Shown here: positions 52,218 to 64,000 of the stretch, piece after piece
Layout of the letters: the number at the start of each line of letters is the position of its first letter
How positions within the stretch are numbered: position 1 is the first letter of the stretch
Assembly (NCBI GenBank): GCA_037074765.1
Contig: JBAMDO010000249.1
Coordinates: forward strand, 1 to 64,000
Reading direction: 5' to 3'
From: Mansonella perstans
Lineage: Eukaryota; Nematoda; Chromadorea; Rhabditida; Onchocercidae
Length of the DNA: 64,000 nt
Translations under genes and position numbers: made by a program
Notes under the pieces: model-generated
The model's input: only the letters and a program-made list of their open reading frames with translations
The model's database searches: none
Told to the model about the DNA's origin: nothing

Positions 52218-54712
52218 ATGAACTTAGAGTTGTATCGAGCACTATTCGGATTATTCATCGCTACGATATCTATTATCAGTATATTGGTATATACGATGAT
52301 ACAAAGGGTATCATTTCCAAAATTATCCTTTTGAAATTTACGATTCCATATTTTTAGTTCATTTTAATTATGTTACTGTTCTTGGTACTATTATTGTTTG
52401 TTTACAATTAATTCAGTTCAAATGAAGGACTTAGTTCAAATATTGAGTAATGTTCTTCAGTACAGTATTTACTGATTCTATAAAAGTGATATTTATTGAA
52501 AAGTTGACACATCTCGAAAGTTGAATATTATTACAAAAAAAAATAAATAAATAATCTTTGAAGATATGAATAGTTAATATAATATTTCACGGATAATTTC
52601 AAAAGTTATTTGCATATACAATTCCAAATGTAATCAAAAGTCTGGGAAGGAGTACATATTTTCATATTTTGCAGATAATCATGTCAGATCATAACTTCAT
52701 CAAATCTTCCTCATACAAAATTCTTTTTTGTTATGGCTTTATCGATATTATTCAGCTTTGCGTTTATATTTGCATTGGTATTTTTGCAATTATTGGTACT
52801 GTAATAAACATATGGGTTGAAAAAGTTGGTTTAACAAATACTTCTTAGAAATGATCCACTCTTCATTGAGATTCAAATTAGTAACTTTTCGGTTCAGTGT
52901 TTAAAATATGTAGTTATTGTATTTTACATAAAATCTTCCTCAAGTTAGCAGTACTGTGGAAAACCGTCTTCACAAAATCACTAATAATCGAAATATTGAA
53001 ATGGAAATTTCTTGAATTTTTGTATGTTTCAAAAAGTCATTGATTGAAAATTGAATTTGTTCAAATTTTTTAGTTTTTTGGTTTTCAACTCAGCTTTTGT
53101 TGGTACAACATTGGATCTTTAACAGTTTTGCTAGCAATAAATCGATTGACATTGCTGTATACCGGTGGACGAGCCGAGTCTTTTTTTAATTCAAAAAGGA
53201 CTCACGTGTGTTAATTAATTTAAAATTATTTTCAGTAAATTTTGAACTAAATAAAACATTTAAATTGACACATGGCTTTTAGAGCTATTATCTTGTGGCA
53301 TCAATGCTTATTCATAAAGCCATTACCTTTTATTTTAGATAAAATTTATATTGCAGCAATTATTAGCATCTATCATGAAAAATAGTAACAAGCGGAATAA
53401 GAAGATGGGGAAAATTTTGCTGCATTTCATTATTTTTACTCATGTTGATACCATATCATTACTACAACATTTACAACAGTGATATTATTACTCTATTTTT
53501 TAGCTCATAATATTTTTCACAATTGCTTTGCCGTCAATATTTTCGCTAATTTGGTTGACACCTTATGCCACTTATGGATTCGATGCGGCGAACTTGATGT
53601 GGGTATACCATAGTCCCGATTTCATGCCTACCTGCGATCGCGTGATTACTTTGATAACTAGTGTAGCTTCTGCTACCTGCAATATTCTACTATTAAGATT
53701 CGTTTTGAAGAAAGTTAGTCATTTTCTTGTCTTAGAGGCCTATACATAAATATTACTGCCATAAATTAGAAAAAAAAATCCATTTTGTAATATAAATGAG
53801 AGATAACGAATCATGCATTTGTTTATTCATAGACACTTGTAAATATGTTCGGCAGTGTTGTCTAATATATTTAAATGGCCTTATTCTGTAGAACATATTG
53901 GTATAGAATAATGAAATTTTGTGGTTGCTAAAGCAGTTCCATCTTTTAAAAGTTTTTAAGAATGAAATATCATTGTTTAAGATTGTTAATGTGAATGATT
54001 TCTTTCGATGAATGATTTGTTTATTTTGTTTAGCAATAAACTGATCTTAAAATATGGTGATGATTTCAGAGACTTTCAAAAAAAACCAAATCAAATGACC
54101 ACTCTAGACGTCGTGATACACTATTAACAGTGCAAATTATGATTAATGGAAGTTATACTGTTTGTGTGTCCACATATTTCATGTTTGTTAGGCCCTATTA
54201 TGTGCCTTACACTATGATATACAATGCAGTTGATATTTTGCTATGTGTTCTATGGAATGGGAAAAATCCTATCATGCATTTACTTTTCATTCAGTAAGCT
54301 TTATAACATTCTATCAAAAGCAATTTATCCATCTAAAAAAAAGAAAGATACAAAATTAATGATCAGTGAATCAAATGCTAATTCGTATTTTCCAATTTAG
54401 TCATTTTAACGATGATAAATTAGACTGATTATATGAGTCCTAATTAATATTGTACATCATTTCAGATCCATACGTAAAAGGTTTCTTGAGGATGTTCGAA
54501 AAATCTACTGCTTTATTTTGAATGGACTATTATGCCTTCAATGCAAAATATTTTTTCCAACATTTAAATCGATCAATCTTTTGCCTCATAATCGAGTGGT
54601 ACCGTTACAGGCAGCAGATGGCGCCAATTATAACCAAGATCGCCAGCGATTTCAACAAACCTCTACGATCGTATTTATTACAGAATTACCACAAAAACAC
54701 ACAAGGGATTGA
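52218..54712 (+). CDS. Seven-transmembrane chemoreceptor-like GPCR, Srt-like (350 aa)
   Basis: Predicted G-protein-coupled receptor of the nematode serpentine receptor superfamily. Exons: 52218-52307, 52675-52824, 53074-53205, 53504-53713, 54070-54293, 54466-54712; phases agree. Hydrophobic segments: about 8-28, 46-75, 84-102, 125-145, 170-190, then two in exon 5. TM3 ends in LLAINR (N103, R104), the DRY-equivalent position, and is followed by a short basic loop ending in FNSKRTH. After the basic third intracellular loop (KKTKSNDHSRRRD), TM7 holds WNGKNPIMH, an NPxxH form of NPxxY. The spacing AINR...FF.SKRT...P resembles the Srt family best, but Srx or Srw-like assignment is not excluded. 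The C-tail is about 80 residues, Gln- and basic-rich. ACTACAG lies 20 nt upstream of the ATG. Confidence 0.8.
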
Positions 54713-56477
54713 CCCTGAAATAAACAAAATACAAAGAATAATTAAGAGCATAAAGAAAATTAATAAAATAAAATTAGTAATATAAGCTATTTTAAATTAG
54801 CTCAGGAATATAAACTTGGAGCTTTTAAATATCAGCTATTTAAAGCTAAGTACTTCCATTTTAATTTGCTGTTGAATGCGTTATCGTTAAATGAGATTTT
54901 CTTTTTTTCCAACATGGAATGAAAAGGCTTAAATTAGAAGTGATATTTTATGACAATCAATAAAAGTGCATAATTCAAAGACTGCAAATTACTACACTGT
55001 CCAAATATATCGAAAACTGAGAGAAAGAGAAAAAGGGAGAGAAAGAAAGGAAGAGAAAAGTTTTTTGAGTTTTGATGGATGAAATATCAACTTAATATTC
55101 ATGATATTATTTGTCCAATTGTTCCAAACATCAAAGGTTATTTAACAAATATCTGACAATGTTGAAAAATAGAGTAGTGGGGGAGAAAAGGAATTTAATT
55201 ACTAGTGTTAATTATTTTATCATTGATTATGTAAGAATTTTGTACTGAATCATTAAGAATGGAAAGAAAATCTGTGTTTGTCGCTATAAATTGTAATTTT
55301 ACCATTGGAAAAATTTTTGAAAATGGAAGAGATAAGATTTTTTTATTTTATAGCATATTTCAAGAGAAATAGCTCAGTAAAGGTTACTGTATTTCGATGA
55401 ATACAAAATACTTACCAACATAACAATTATAGCAGTATTATCTGAATTAATTGCTAGAAATTGAGATAAGAAAATAATGTGTGATGCTACTGTTCTGTTC
55501 ATACAATACATCATTTCAAAAATTTCATTCTTACGGTTAATGTGGAGGAACACCTTTTTGAAAGTGTAGTAGCTATTCTAAGTCTCTGTTTTATTGAAAT
55601 CTCTAACAGTCGTGAAGGAAGTCTACTGTTTTAAACATATTTGAAAAACAAATCAAACAATCAATATTTTAATCAGTTTAACAATCTACCAAGAATTAAG
55701 CAATAACATTAACAAACCAATGCTAAGTAGTCGAAAATAGAAGTAATACAAAATTAATAAATGATGGATCATGATTTAGATATGAGATTTGCAAAATGAT
55801 ACCTCAGAATCTCATTTTTGATAACGTTGTCATTTAAGTTAACGCCGCATTCAACGACGAGCATTATTCACAGTTCACGTTATAATTAACGTCAATGAAT
55901 CTATTTTTGAGGAAAATGAATGATAGAGTAATCGTGTCAAAAATGCAATCAATTTTTGAACAATATTTATTAATATCATCCTTGGAACGAATCATGAAAA
56001 CGGACAAAGAGTAATTTATTTCTATCATAAAAGTAAAGAAGGTAAATATGCATAAATGCTATCTATCCTATATGGTATTTTTTTTTTTTTTTTTTTTGTG
56101 AAATACAATTGTATTGTACATACAGGTCCAGAATATTATCTGAAATTTTGTTCATATAAAATAATTTTATGCTCATCTTAGAATTTAAAAAATTGCTCTA
56201 CTAATTTCTCGAAAACTTTTTAAAAATGATTTGGATGAAAGATGACTTAAAAAAACTTTAAAAAAAAATTGACTTCGTGTTTAGCATTTTTTGCGCATTT
56301 TTCCGATCTTTTGTCTTCCACCTTCAGTGTTGTCATCAATTGTCACTGTCATTGGTTGTTCTTCTGTTGTTTCATCCGAGATATGCTATAATAAATTCAA
56401 AGTTCCTCATTCATTCATCTATTAAATTTTCTTCAACATTGCCTTATTTTAAAATGCTAAAAAATTTTCCCCATTTC
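54713..56477. other. Region between convergent genes
   Basis: Holds the 3' UTRs of the receptor (+) and the kinase (-). An AATAAA-like ATAAAATAAAA lies near 54762. A purine-only GA-rich stretch (about 55017-55060) and a T tract (56080-56097) are the only structures seen. Confidence 0.6.
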
Positions 56478-59400
56478 TCATCTATAACACATCAGCAATG
56501 AATGATTTACCTCAAATTTGATGTATTCTACTCTCTTTACATTTGGTATACGATTTAATGCAAATTCATTAATCGGTGGTGGCTTTAGCTCGCCTTTTTG
56601 CATATCATACAATTTCTTACATATAATTTTGAAATTTGGTCTATTATCTGTATTTCTGATCCTAAAATAAGTTAAGAAGATCAGTACGAAGAATTAATAA
56701 TGATATGATAATTAATGATAATTATAATTTTTTAAAATAGCAAACAATCTCTTTAAATCTAGGATTACTTGCAAAGCATTATGATTGAAAGAATAATTAA
56801 GTGTAGGACTGACAACTTGGAGCATCCTACAAAGTGTAACTATATAAATTTTAATGAGAATAGGGTACAACATGAGAAATTCGCTGAAAAATTAAACCAT
56901 ATAGTTGAAACTAAAGCTTTAATTGGTAGTGGTGTTATTGATGGCATTTCTGGCATTCGAAGATGCCGAATATTTGTTGCTATCTTTTTGTATTCATCAT
57001 CTGGCCATGGCTTCACACCCAAGTTGAAAATCTTAAATAATGAAGCAAAAATGAAATTGTGCAATTTTCTAGCTTAACTGACAGTTAGGACTTATATAAA
57101 GAAGTTGTTAATAAAAAAAAAACAGTATTTTAAAAAATTTGCAGTCAAAATAAAAAATCACTCTGTCAAACCTCATATAAAAGAACCCCAAATGACCATA
57201 CATCGCTCTTCTGCGAGAACTGAGGATTTTTGATAAGTGTTTCTGGTGCCATCCACCTAAATATGAAATTGCAATTGCAAAATGTGGATTTGAAAAATTC
57301 AAATAAAATTGATGATAGTTTTTCAGTGAATATTAGTGCCTATAGTACTCTATTTTTCTATCTGAGGTTTACACTTATAATAACTGAATAGTTCAGTTAA
57401 TTGGAATTAAGATTACCTAAAAGTTGACAATGTTGTTGTATAACTACTTAAACAAAACAATTTTCGATGAATTTGACCTTACTGGAATACAGTTCAATTC
57501 AGTTTCATTAAGACCATGTGTGTCTGTTTGACTAAGACCGAAATCTGAGATTTTTATTAGACCATCCATCGAAATGAGACAATTACGCGCAGAAAGATCA
57601 CGATGAAGACAACCTTGCATATGCAAATATCGCATGCCAAGTGCTGCCTATAAATTTATTTCTTGTCTTTACTTTTTTCTCGCTTTTTTAAAAAGCTTTT
57701 TTTCATTCAAATTTGAAATTTCTATTAAGCGGATACTTATATTTTTCTCAATCAGACAAGAAAGAGAATAATTTATGCAACCTCTAAACAATATTCAATT
57801 CGTTCACCAATGGCAATATTTTCTTTTTGTTTTTGAAGATGTTTTTCTAAACTACCACCAGGACAGTACTCCATCACAATGGCTATCGGTGGTCGATCGC
57901 ATGCCACTCCATAAAACTGCAACATTTTGCACTTATTCTTTCTCATTGCTTTCTAAAAAAAAAAAAAAAGAATAAATCAACCTGAACAATATTGTCATGG
58001 TTGTAAAAACTCATAATTTTGCCTTCTCTTATCATTGATTGCTTCGCTTCACGTCTACCACCTTTTTCAGGCTTTATAATCTATAAACTTTATCATTAAT
58101 TGGAATTTGAAAAATGAAAGTTGAACATTAAAAAAATTTTCGCTTAAAAATAGACAAGATGTGCTAATTTAACCTTAATTGCTACTGGAATAGTATGCTT
58201 ATTGTTATCTTTGTCGCAAATGAATGTGCCAAGATAGACATCAGCAAAATTTCCTGAACCAAGCGGTAACTGCAAAATCTTTGTTGCTGAGAACACAATT
58301 TATCATTTGATCTTCAATGATCATTTTCAGGACCTCACTTTAGTTAACTTATATTCGGCATAACTCTTGAACATTTTTATATACCGTAATGCATCAGAAT
58401 GCCTGATATATCTAAAGTTCCTTAGTAATTGGGAGCTGGTAATTTTAAAGGAAAAATGCTGGGTTTTAAAAATATGAAATAATGATCAGTGATAATCAGA
58501 ATTAAATAAAACAATTTGGATAAGAAACATTTCTAACTGTCTCAACTAATATCGTTTAAATGTATGTACCATTTTTTTATCGTAATTGATTGCTTCATGT
58601 CTAACAAGCCATTTAGGTTTGGGTACACCATCTCCCAGACGAATATCTTTGCCACTTGCATCTTTTATCTTAATTTTACGTATCTAAAGTAAATTTCAAT
58701 TCATAAATTAAAAAAAAAAACCATCAAGAGTTGATAGTTTAGATATTCAATTCTAAAATAACCTTATAGTATTTTACTAAATCGTAAATTGAAGGAAATT
58801 TTCTTCCCCGTCGCAGCGCTGACAAATGAAAACGACCATCTTCCGTCCTGCAAAATTTCCTAGTGTAACATAAATCTGCACAGAAAGACTGTTACAAATA
58901 GCAAATGACCATTTTGGAACCATTTCTGAATATTTGGAAATTCCCAAACGACATCTATGATGGATGATATTGATATATGAAAAGTATAACTAACACAGCA
59001 ATAGTTAAATGAATATTTCTTTCACCAACATGAATACTGAGAACAATTTGATGTACTCCTTGATTATCCGTCACACGTACTAAAAAGTCGCCATCCTTAA
59101 CCAGCAACTTCCTCAAATTAAATTCATAACGAAATGTGAAAAAAAAAGTCCAAATTTATAAGAACTTTTAGATTAGATAAATTTTTCATTTTAATTATAT
59201 TGTCATATAAGTTTGCGGCAGCTCAATATCCCATTAATAATGTGCCTGCTAATTAGATAATCGAGAATTTGGAAAGTTTATTCTTTACCTATCTTTTGTA
59301 CAACAACATTTATTTGCATCAGTTGTTAATACATCAAATATAACTAGCACATCAATATAAAATGGATACAATAACTACAAATGGATTTTAGCTATTTAAA

Positions 59401-59901
59401 AATTTCCAATTAATATATTATACTTCAGTTTCTGTTTAATCACATATTTAATGAATCCCGAATGTCTATAAATGGATATAAGTGTCAGTTATACTAAAAT
59501 ATTTTCGTATAGATTTAAAAAAGCCTAACTCGATGTCTTCTCTGGATAGTAAACCATGATACCAGTGTTGATTTTCTAATTCTTTTCGTTCTTCTTTATT
59601 CGGGTTCTCAGCGATATTTGCTCTCTTATCTAAGATTTGAAGTCTGAATAATTTACTATGCAGTGAGGACAAGATATTTCATTTTCAGCGACGGCCTAAA
59701 GAAGTTGTCTATCCCGTTCATTTTCGGAATCATGATGTCTCAATGAACACTTTACACTGTGTATAAGTAGACCTGCCTGTTTCACTGTTCATTTTATTAA
59801 ATAATTATCAGATATCGTATAAACTTTAAAAATTTGAAGTTGTTGAATGGACTCTTTATATATCACTCTTTTTCCGACAGTTGGAGAAGCATACCTGCCA
59901 T
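56478..59901 (-). CDS. SH2-domain non-receptor tyrosine kinase, Fer/Fes-like, compact form (440 aa)
   Basis: Phosphorylates Tyr on cytoplasmic substrates after SH2 docking. Minus-strand exons in order: 59895-59901, 59530-59629, 59026-59111, 58763-58875, 58570-58683, 58174-58269, 57982-58080, 57782-57916, 57478-57647, 57172-57256, 56898-57031, 56478-56661; every phase agrees. SH2 domain: WYHGLL at residue 25, phosphotyrosine-binding FLVR (R48), TEDGRFHL. Kinase: LGSGNF loop (143-148), VAIK (K172), HRDLSARN (D267), DFG (285-287), WMAPE (E312), then NLGVKPWP and NTDNRP. It lacks the F-BAR part of true Fer/Fes, as do the many small FER-like kinases of nematodes (for example SPE-8). The first coding exon holds only 7 nt (ATGGCAG). 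Catalytic residues are intact, so it is probably active. Confidence 0.93.
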
Positions 59902-59915
59902 TAAGCGATTACCCA

Positions 59916-59920
59916 CTGCA
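59916..59920 (-). other. Probable splice-leader acceptor before the kinase
   Basis: On the minus strand TTTTATTTGCAG ends at 59916 and is followed by a 14-nt leader and the kinase ATG (59901-59899). Confidence 0.45.
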
Positions 59921-60669
59921 AATAAAAACAATGTGAAAGGCCGCTCTTGTGAATTCTTCAAGTAAAAATGAATTCCCTGCATTTAATCACAGTATTTATA
60001 GATCAGCAAAATTTTTATGCGCAAGATAGACAATTATTTGAAAATTGCAGTATAATTCAATAATGATTCGTTAACCCGAGGAAGCTTATAAGAGGATCTG
60101 AGTGAATATAATTACGAGAATGTGCTTTCGTGATGAACTTGATCTTACTTTTAGAGGATAGTTAACACGGCGTAGAACATATGGATTTATTTAATATTTA
60201 ATATGCTTTAGGAACAGTACAAAATTTCTTTGCCATAGAAAACTATCATAGAACACCAAAAAATTTAATGCACTTTACTGGGCTTGAAGTAAAATAAAAA
60301 TCATTTGCCAGTATGATAAAAACTATGATATTGTTCTACAATAGTGCTATCATGATAGTATCTATAGATTGACAGAATTTATACAACAATCATTCAGAAA
60401 ATGAAAAAACCGAAAACGAATATCTGTAACAACATTTTCGTATAATACTATAATAAAAACATTGTAATGCAGTTATCGTTCTTGTCAAAAGTAAGCTGCA
60501 TTGCCCCATCGAAATTTAGGAATTTAACATCCATAACGTCAAAAACTGTTGTAAAGTTGATGGTATAAGATCCACAAAGTTAGAATCAGGTAATACTTAA
60601 CTCTGTTTTATATGTAGACATATACTACGAATATTGATAAATGTTAGGTGAGTCAAAAGAACCTGGAAT
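59921..60669. other. Spacer between two minus-strand genes
   Basis: About 750 bp between the CWC22 stop codon and the kinase leader. No exon-like frame seen. It should hold the CWC22 3' UTR and the kinase promoter; operon co-transcription is possible but not shown. Confidence 0.6.
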
Positions 60670-63600
60670 TCAATTATGTCTCCTACGTTTGTTTTTATCA
60701 GCAACCTCTTGCTTTCCTTTAGGCTCCTCTCGTTTGTTTTTGTAGGTTCTACTTTCGTAAACATCTTGACCAGATTTCCCATCATTTGTATCTTTTCCTC
60801 GATTTTCTAAATCACTTGAATCTCTTCGTCGTCTTTTCTCCTTATCGTTATTTCCTCGATTTTCTAAATCACTTGAATCTCTTCGTCGTCTTTTCTTCTT
60901 ATCGTTATTTCCTCGATTTTCCAAATCACTTGAATCTCTTCGTCGTCTTTTCTCCTTATCGTTATTTCCTCGATTTTCTAAATCACTTGAATCTCTTCGT
61001 CGTCTTTTCTCCTTATCGTTACGTATTCGATCTTCCATTTCATTCTCTTTCCGTTCAGTTCTATCGTGTCTCCTTCTTCCGTTCCGTCGTTCCTCGCTGT
61101 TCTCTCTATCCATGGCAAATTCTTTGTGCTTTCTTCTATTTGGACTATCCCCTTCATTACCATTACGCTTATCTTGATACTTCCTTACCATTTCCCTATC
61201 ATTTTTTCGTTCATAACTTCGTCCTTTCATTTTTTCTCCATTGGCTTCACGTTTCTCGCTCGTTATTTTTCTTGTTTTATCGTAAGACCTGTCTCCCAAA
61301 CCACTTTTATTTTTTCGATCAGTATTCTTTGGGGAATAATCTTTTTTCTCAATAGTTTTTGGTATTTTTTTCATCGGTTCGCTTTTTTGCAAAGCTTTCG
61401 TGCTGTGCTTCGATTCTTCACTGTCATCACTGTCATCAGTCTCTGATGAAGCTGAAAAATCTAATGCAATTAAATTATTCTTTATCCTTCGAAACGCGTC
61501 TTGAAGAACTCAATAGTCAGAGACATGTCAAATTTTTCTGCTATCGAAAAACAAATTTTCATATACTAACATGTGCTGGAGGTCGAGTCGCTATTGCTTT
61601 CATCCGAATCTGAGTCACTAGATGAGCTTTCTGAAGACGAAGAGACTTCCTCTTTAGCTTTGACTGTTTTTCGAGCTTGGTCCAAATGAAGCCTTAGATC
61701 GACTCTGAAATTAGAAATAACGAAAAATGATTACTATTTATTCATCGGTCATTAAAAAGTTTAGGAAATATGTCGATGACAAGAATTTTTGTTTTATGCA
61801 AAAATAACACTTTTATGACAAAGCTTTCAGCTAAAGGAAAAATTATGCATCATGACAAAAGTCCTACCTTTGGTACAGAAAAAAATTAATAAATTTAAAC
61901 ATCTTGATTGAATATGACTCCTTAAATAATGACATTTTTTGAGATTAAGAATGAAATTTACTCACGTGAGATATCCGAGACCTATCGTAGTAAAAAAGTT
62001 GATCGAGAAGCGTGTATTATTGGGATTGTCACGTGGAAATATTTTATCGAAGGTAGACTGCATTGTTCTAAAACATTCATCCATCAAGACAGATATGTCT
62101 GATGCACTGTTGTTACAAGACATTTAATGAAAAGAAATTCGTTTGAACAATAAGATGTTGCTAAAGCAACTATTTGAAAGATCCAAATGTGAAAAATAAT
62201 CAAGATATAGGTAGTGACGTACGGGTCGCGAATTCTCTGCAGCAGATTTTCTACGCCTAGAAATTCGGCAAGTTCCTGGAAGACTATTTTAATATATATT
62301 CGTCCGGAAGAAGTTGTGTCCTCCTCATTTAATGATATTTGGTCCAAGACCTAAAATTGAACCTTATTAAGCGGTAAGTTCGTAATTAGCAGTCAGTTTA
62401 CTAACTGATTTATTAACAGAACAAAAAATGTAAAATAACTGTTTTTTTTCTCTGCTCGAAAGGGAAAATTGAAGTATTTCTTCTCATTATTAAGGAACAA
62501 TATAACCATCTACTCAAAAACTTGCATTCCAGGAAATTGCATCGGTTGAAAGGAGATGAGCCACTAAGCAGGCCATATTGCGCAGTTTATTGTATTCAAA
62601 TCGATGGATTGTGTTGTAAGTATCACGAGCAATCTGTTCGAATGCTTCTTGAAATTCCTTGCGAAGTCGGCAAAAGCGTTCGGCTAGTAAACCATAAAAT
62701 TTTTCGTAAGTTCTCTGCTGAGCACAGCAATCCACGATCATATTGCAAAGTTCGACCTATATAAAGAAAAAGCCGCTATAAAATGTCAACAAAATGTCAT
62801 CAAATGCTATAAACTTTTCACGAAAATTAAAAAAATATATAGTAAAAACTAACATCTTGTCCACTTTTCAGATCAATTTTAAGCAATTTATGAGCTGCTT
62901 CCTGAAAGTCGAGGGAAGACTGAATTGTCAAATAAATGTTGCGCCGAAATGCTACCAAATTCTGCTCTGTGTTGTCGATGATTGCCATACTTTGTTTTTC
63001 TTCTGAATCAAAATTAATTTGAAATTAAAAATAGATTAGTTGAAAAAACAAACTAAAAATTAAAGGCCACCTGACAATTAAATAAAAAAGTGTTGAAACC
63101 TTGCTGAGCTTCTGTTGTATCCTCATCTAGTGTTTCCTCGCCTTCTTCTTCTTCATCTGAATCTTCCTCTGCCAAACCAATTGCATCACGTCGAATTTCT
63201 TCGTATTCCGCCTCATGTTTTTCAAATTCAGGGTCATATTTAAACACGTCTGAAACAGGAAATGAATTAAATTACATGGAGCGATGAAATGCATTTAAAA
63301 TAATAAATTTAAAAATATAAATCAGCGGCAAAGTGATGACAGCACTGTGATAAATGTCAATTCTAATAAATAAAGCTTACTTAATTCATTGTCTGGCATA
63401 AGTGGATCCTCCAAAGTGATAGTATGCGTTATCTGATCGTCTTCTTCTATTAAGTCCAAATCATCAATTACTGCTGGATAAGCCTAAAACAAGGAAAACC
63501 AGAAACTTCAAGCTTAATAATATCGGGTGTAACAAATTGAAGGATCTCCAGATCCCATCTGTCTTTAAATGGTGTGTGCAGAATTTTTATCTGTCTCTCT

Positions 63601-64000
63601 CTCTCTCTCTTTATATATATATATATATTTATGTATACATATATCTGTGTAAAACGATACAAGAAGTAAATTAAATACCATGGTTGTCTCAACCTTGAAA
63701 ATTATTCTGGACACTCCATAACAGTATTATACAACTTTTGTAAGTTGATAAAATAAATTGAAATCCAAAAACTGTACCTGGAATTTATCTTTCCGAATAT
63801 GAAAAATAACTTCAATCATATACTGAATTCTTTTGTCTATATCCGAGTCACTTAGAATGCTTCGTAATCGATCAAAAACTGCTGCAAACTTCATTTCATT
63901 AAAAAAATATAAAAAAGCTATAGTGAACTGCAGAAATAATGCATAATACAATAAAGCAATGTTCGAGAAAAAGGAACCATTTAAGCCACGAGGTGAAATT
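60670..64000 (-). CDS. CWC22: Pre-mRNA-splicing factor CWC22 / LET-858 (nucampholin), C-terminal part; 5' end off the window
   Basis: Spliceosome component that escorts eIF4A3 for exon-junction-complex loading (family knowledge); C. elegans orthologue let-858. Minus-strand exons: 63978-64000 (cut by the window), 63778-63881, 63381-63483, 63100-63249, 62854-63002, 62526-62756, 62223-62350, 61966-62067, 61571-61704, 60670-61451; 634 residues visible, all in phase. The first residues (SPRGLN...[19 protein letters not shown]) are the end of the MIF4G domain. An acidic linker follows, then the MA3 domain ([41 protein letters not shown]-type [24 protein letters not shown]). The tail is Ser/acidic, then strongly Arg/Lys/Asp/Glu-rich with a fourfold 19-residue repeat. 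The intron at 62525 needs a GC donor (GCAAGT). Stop TGA at 60670-60672. Confidence 0.95.
60797..61024 (-). repeat. Four tandem 57-bp coding repeats in the CWC22 tail
   Basis: Units begin (plus-strand view, CCTCGATTTT) at 60797, 60854, 60911 and 60968, an exact 57-bp period that keeps the frame. Each encodes a 19-residue charged unit of the type [19 protein letters not shown]. Copies differ by only one or two bases. Confidence 0.95.

Noticed and set aside
56769..57077. 102-codon plus-strand frame
   Set aside because: Opposite of the kinase exon 56898-57031, whose NLGVKPWP and DNRP context is clear.
60786..61446. Plus-strand frames of 189 and 126 codons
   Set aside because: Shadows of the repetitive CWC22 tail on the minus strand; Phe/Leu/Tyr composition is complementary to the Lys/Arg/Glu tail.
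1..64000. Search by eye for tRNA, rRNA, bacterial (Wolbachia-like) inserts, transposase, reverse transcriptase and CRISPR arrays
   Set aside because: None seen. The tandem repeats lack unique spacers of even length; no cloverleaf or known enzyme motif was recognised. Small RNA genes could be missed without a covariance-model search.

Overview
The window is nuclear DNA of a nematode, most likely a spirurid or filarial (clade III) worm. This is inferred from very AT-rich non-coding DNA full of poly-T runs, many small exons (7 to 780 nt) split by short AT-rich GT-AG introns that end in TTTTCAG-like sites, a spliced-leader-type acceptor just upstream of most start codons, and the best protein likenesses (LET-858/CWC22, an Srt-like chemoreceptor, a compact Fer-like SH2 kinase, a divergent PP1-like phosphatase). 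No bacterial, viral, transposase, rRNA, tRNA or CRISPR sequence was recognised. I joined exons by hand; in every model listed the summed exon length is a multiple of three and all junction phases agree.

Layout. 1-18,860: about 19 kb without a recognisable gene, holding microsatellites and two minisatellites. 18,889-26,106 (+): C2H2 zinc-finger exons, modelled as two adjacent genes A (746 aa) and B (444 aa), although a single locus is possible. 27,926-31,152 (+): type I membrane protein of unknown family (353 aa). 31,384-33,642 (+): divergent PP1-like Ser/Thr phosphatase (371 aa). 35,923-39,551 (+): DNAJC11-type J protein (572 aa). 42,430-44,151 (+): small BRI3-like membrane protein (185 aa). 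44,152-52,197: about 8 kb of repeats and AT-rich DNA. 52,218-54,712 (+): seven-helix receptor, Srt-like (350 aa). On the minus strand, 59,901-56,478: SH2 plus tyrosine kinase (440 aa), and 64,000-60,670: the C-terminal 634 aa of the splicing factor CWC22 (LET-858), whose 5' end lies beyond the right edge.

How the genes relate. There is no single pathway. CWC22 and DNAJC11 are conserved housekeeping genes (spliceosome/exon-junction loading; mitochondrial membrane organisation). The kinase and the phosphatase belong to families that are strongly expanded in nematodes and often sperm-enriched. The membrane protein and the phosphatase lie only 231 bp apart on the same strand and could be co-transcribed.

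Most notable observations: two introns that need GC-AG splice sites to keep frame (one has the ideal GCAAGT donor, in CWC22); a frame-neutral 78-nt intron-like insert inside an exon of zinc-finger gene A; four near-identical 71-bp repeats in an intron of gene B; a 57-bp coding repeat in the CWC22 tail; a heptamer minisatellite that forms a triple DR1 nuclear-receptor-like element; and a phosphatase with intact metal ligands but a changed C-terminal loop. I found no convincing new multi-gene system; the orphan membrane protein next to the phosphatase is the nearest candidate.
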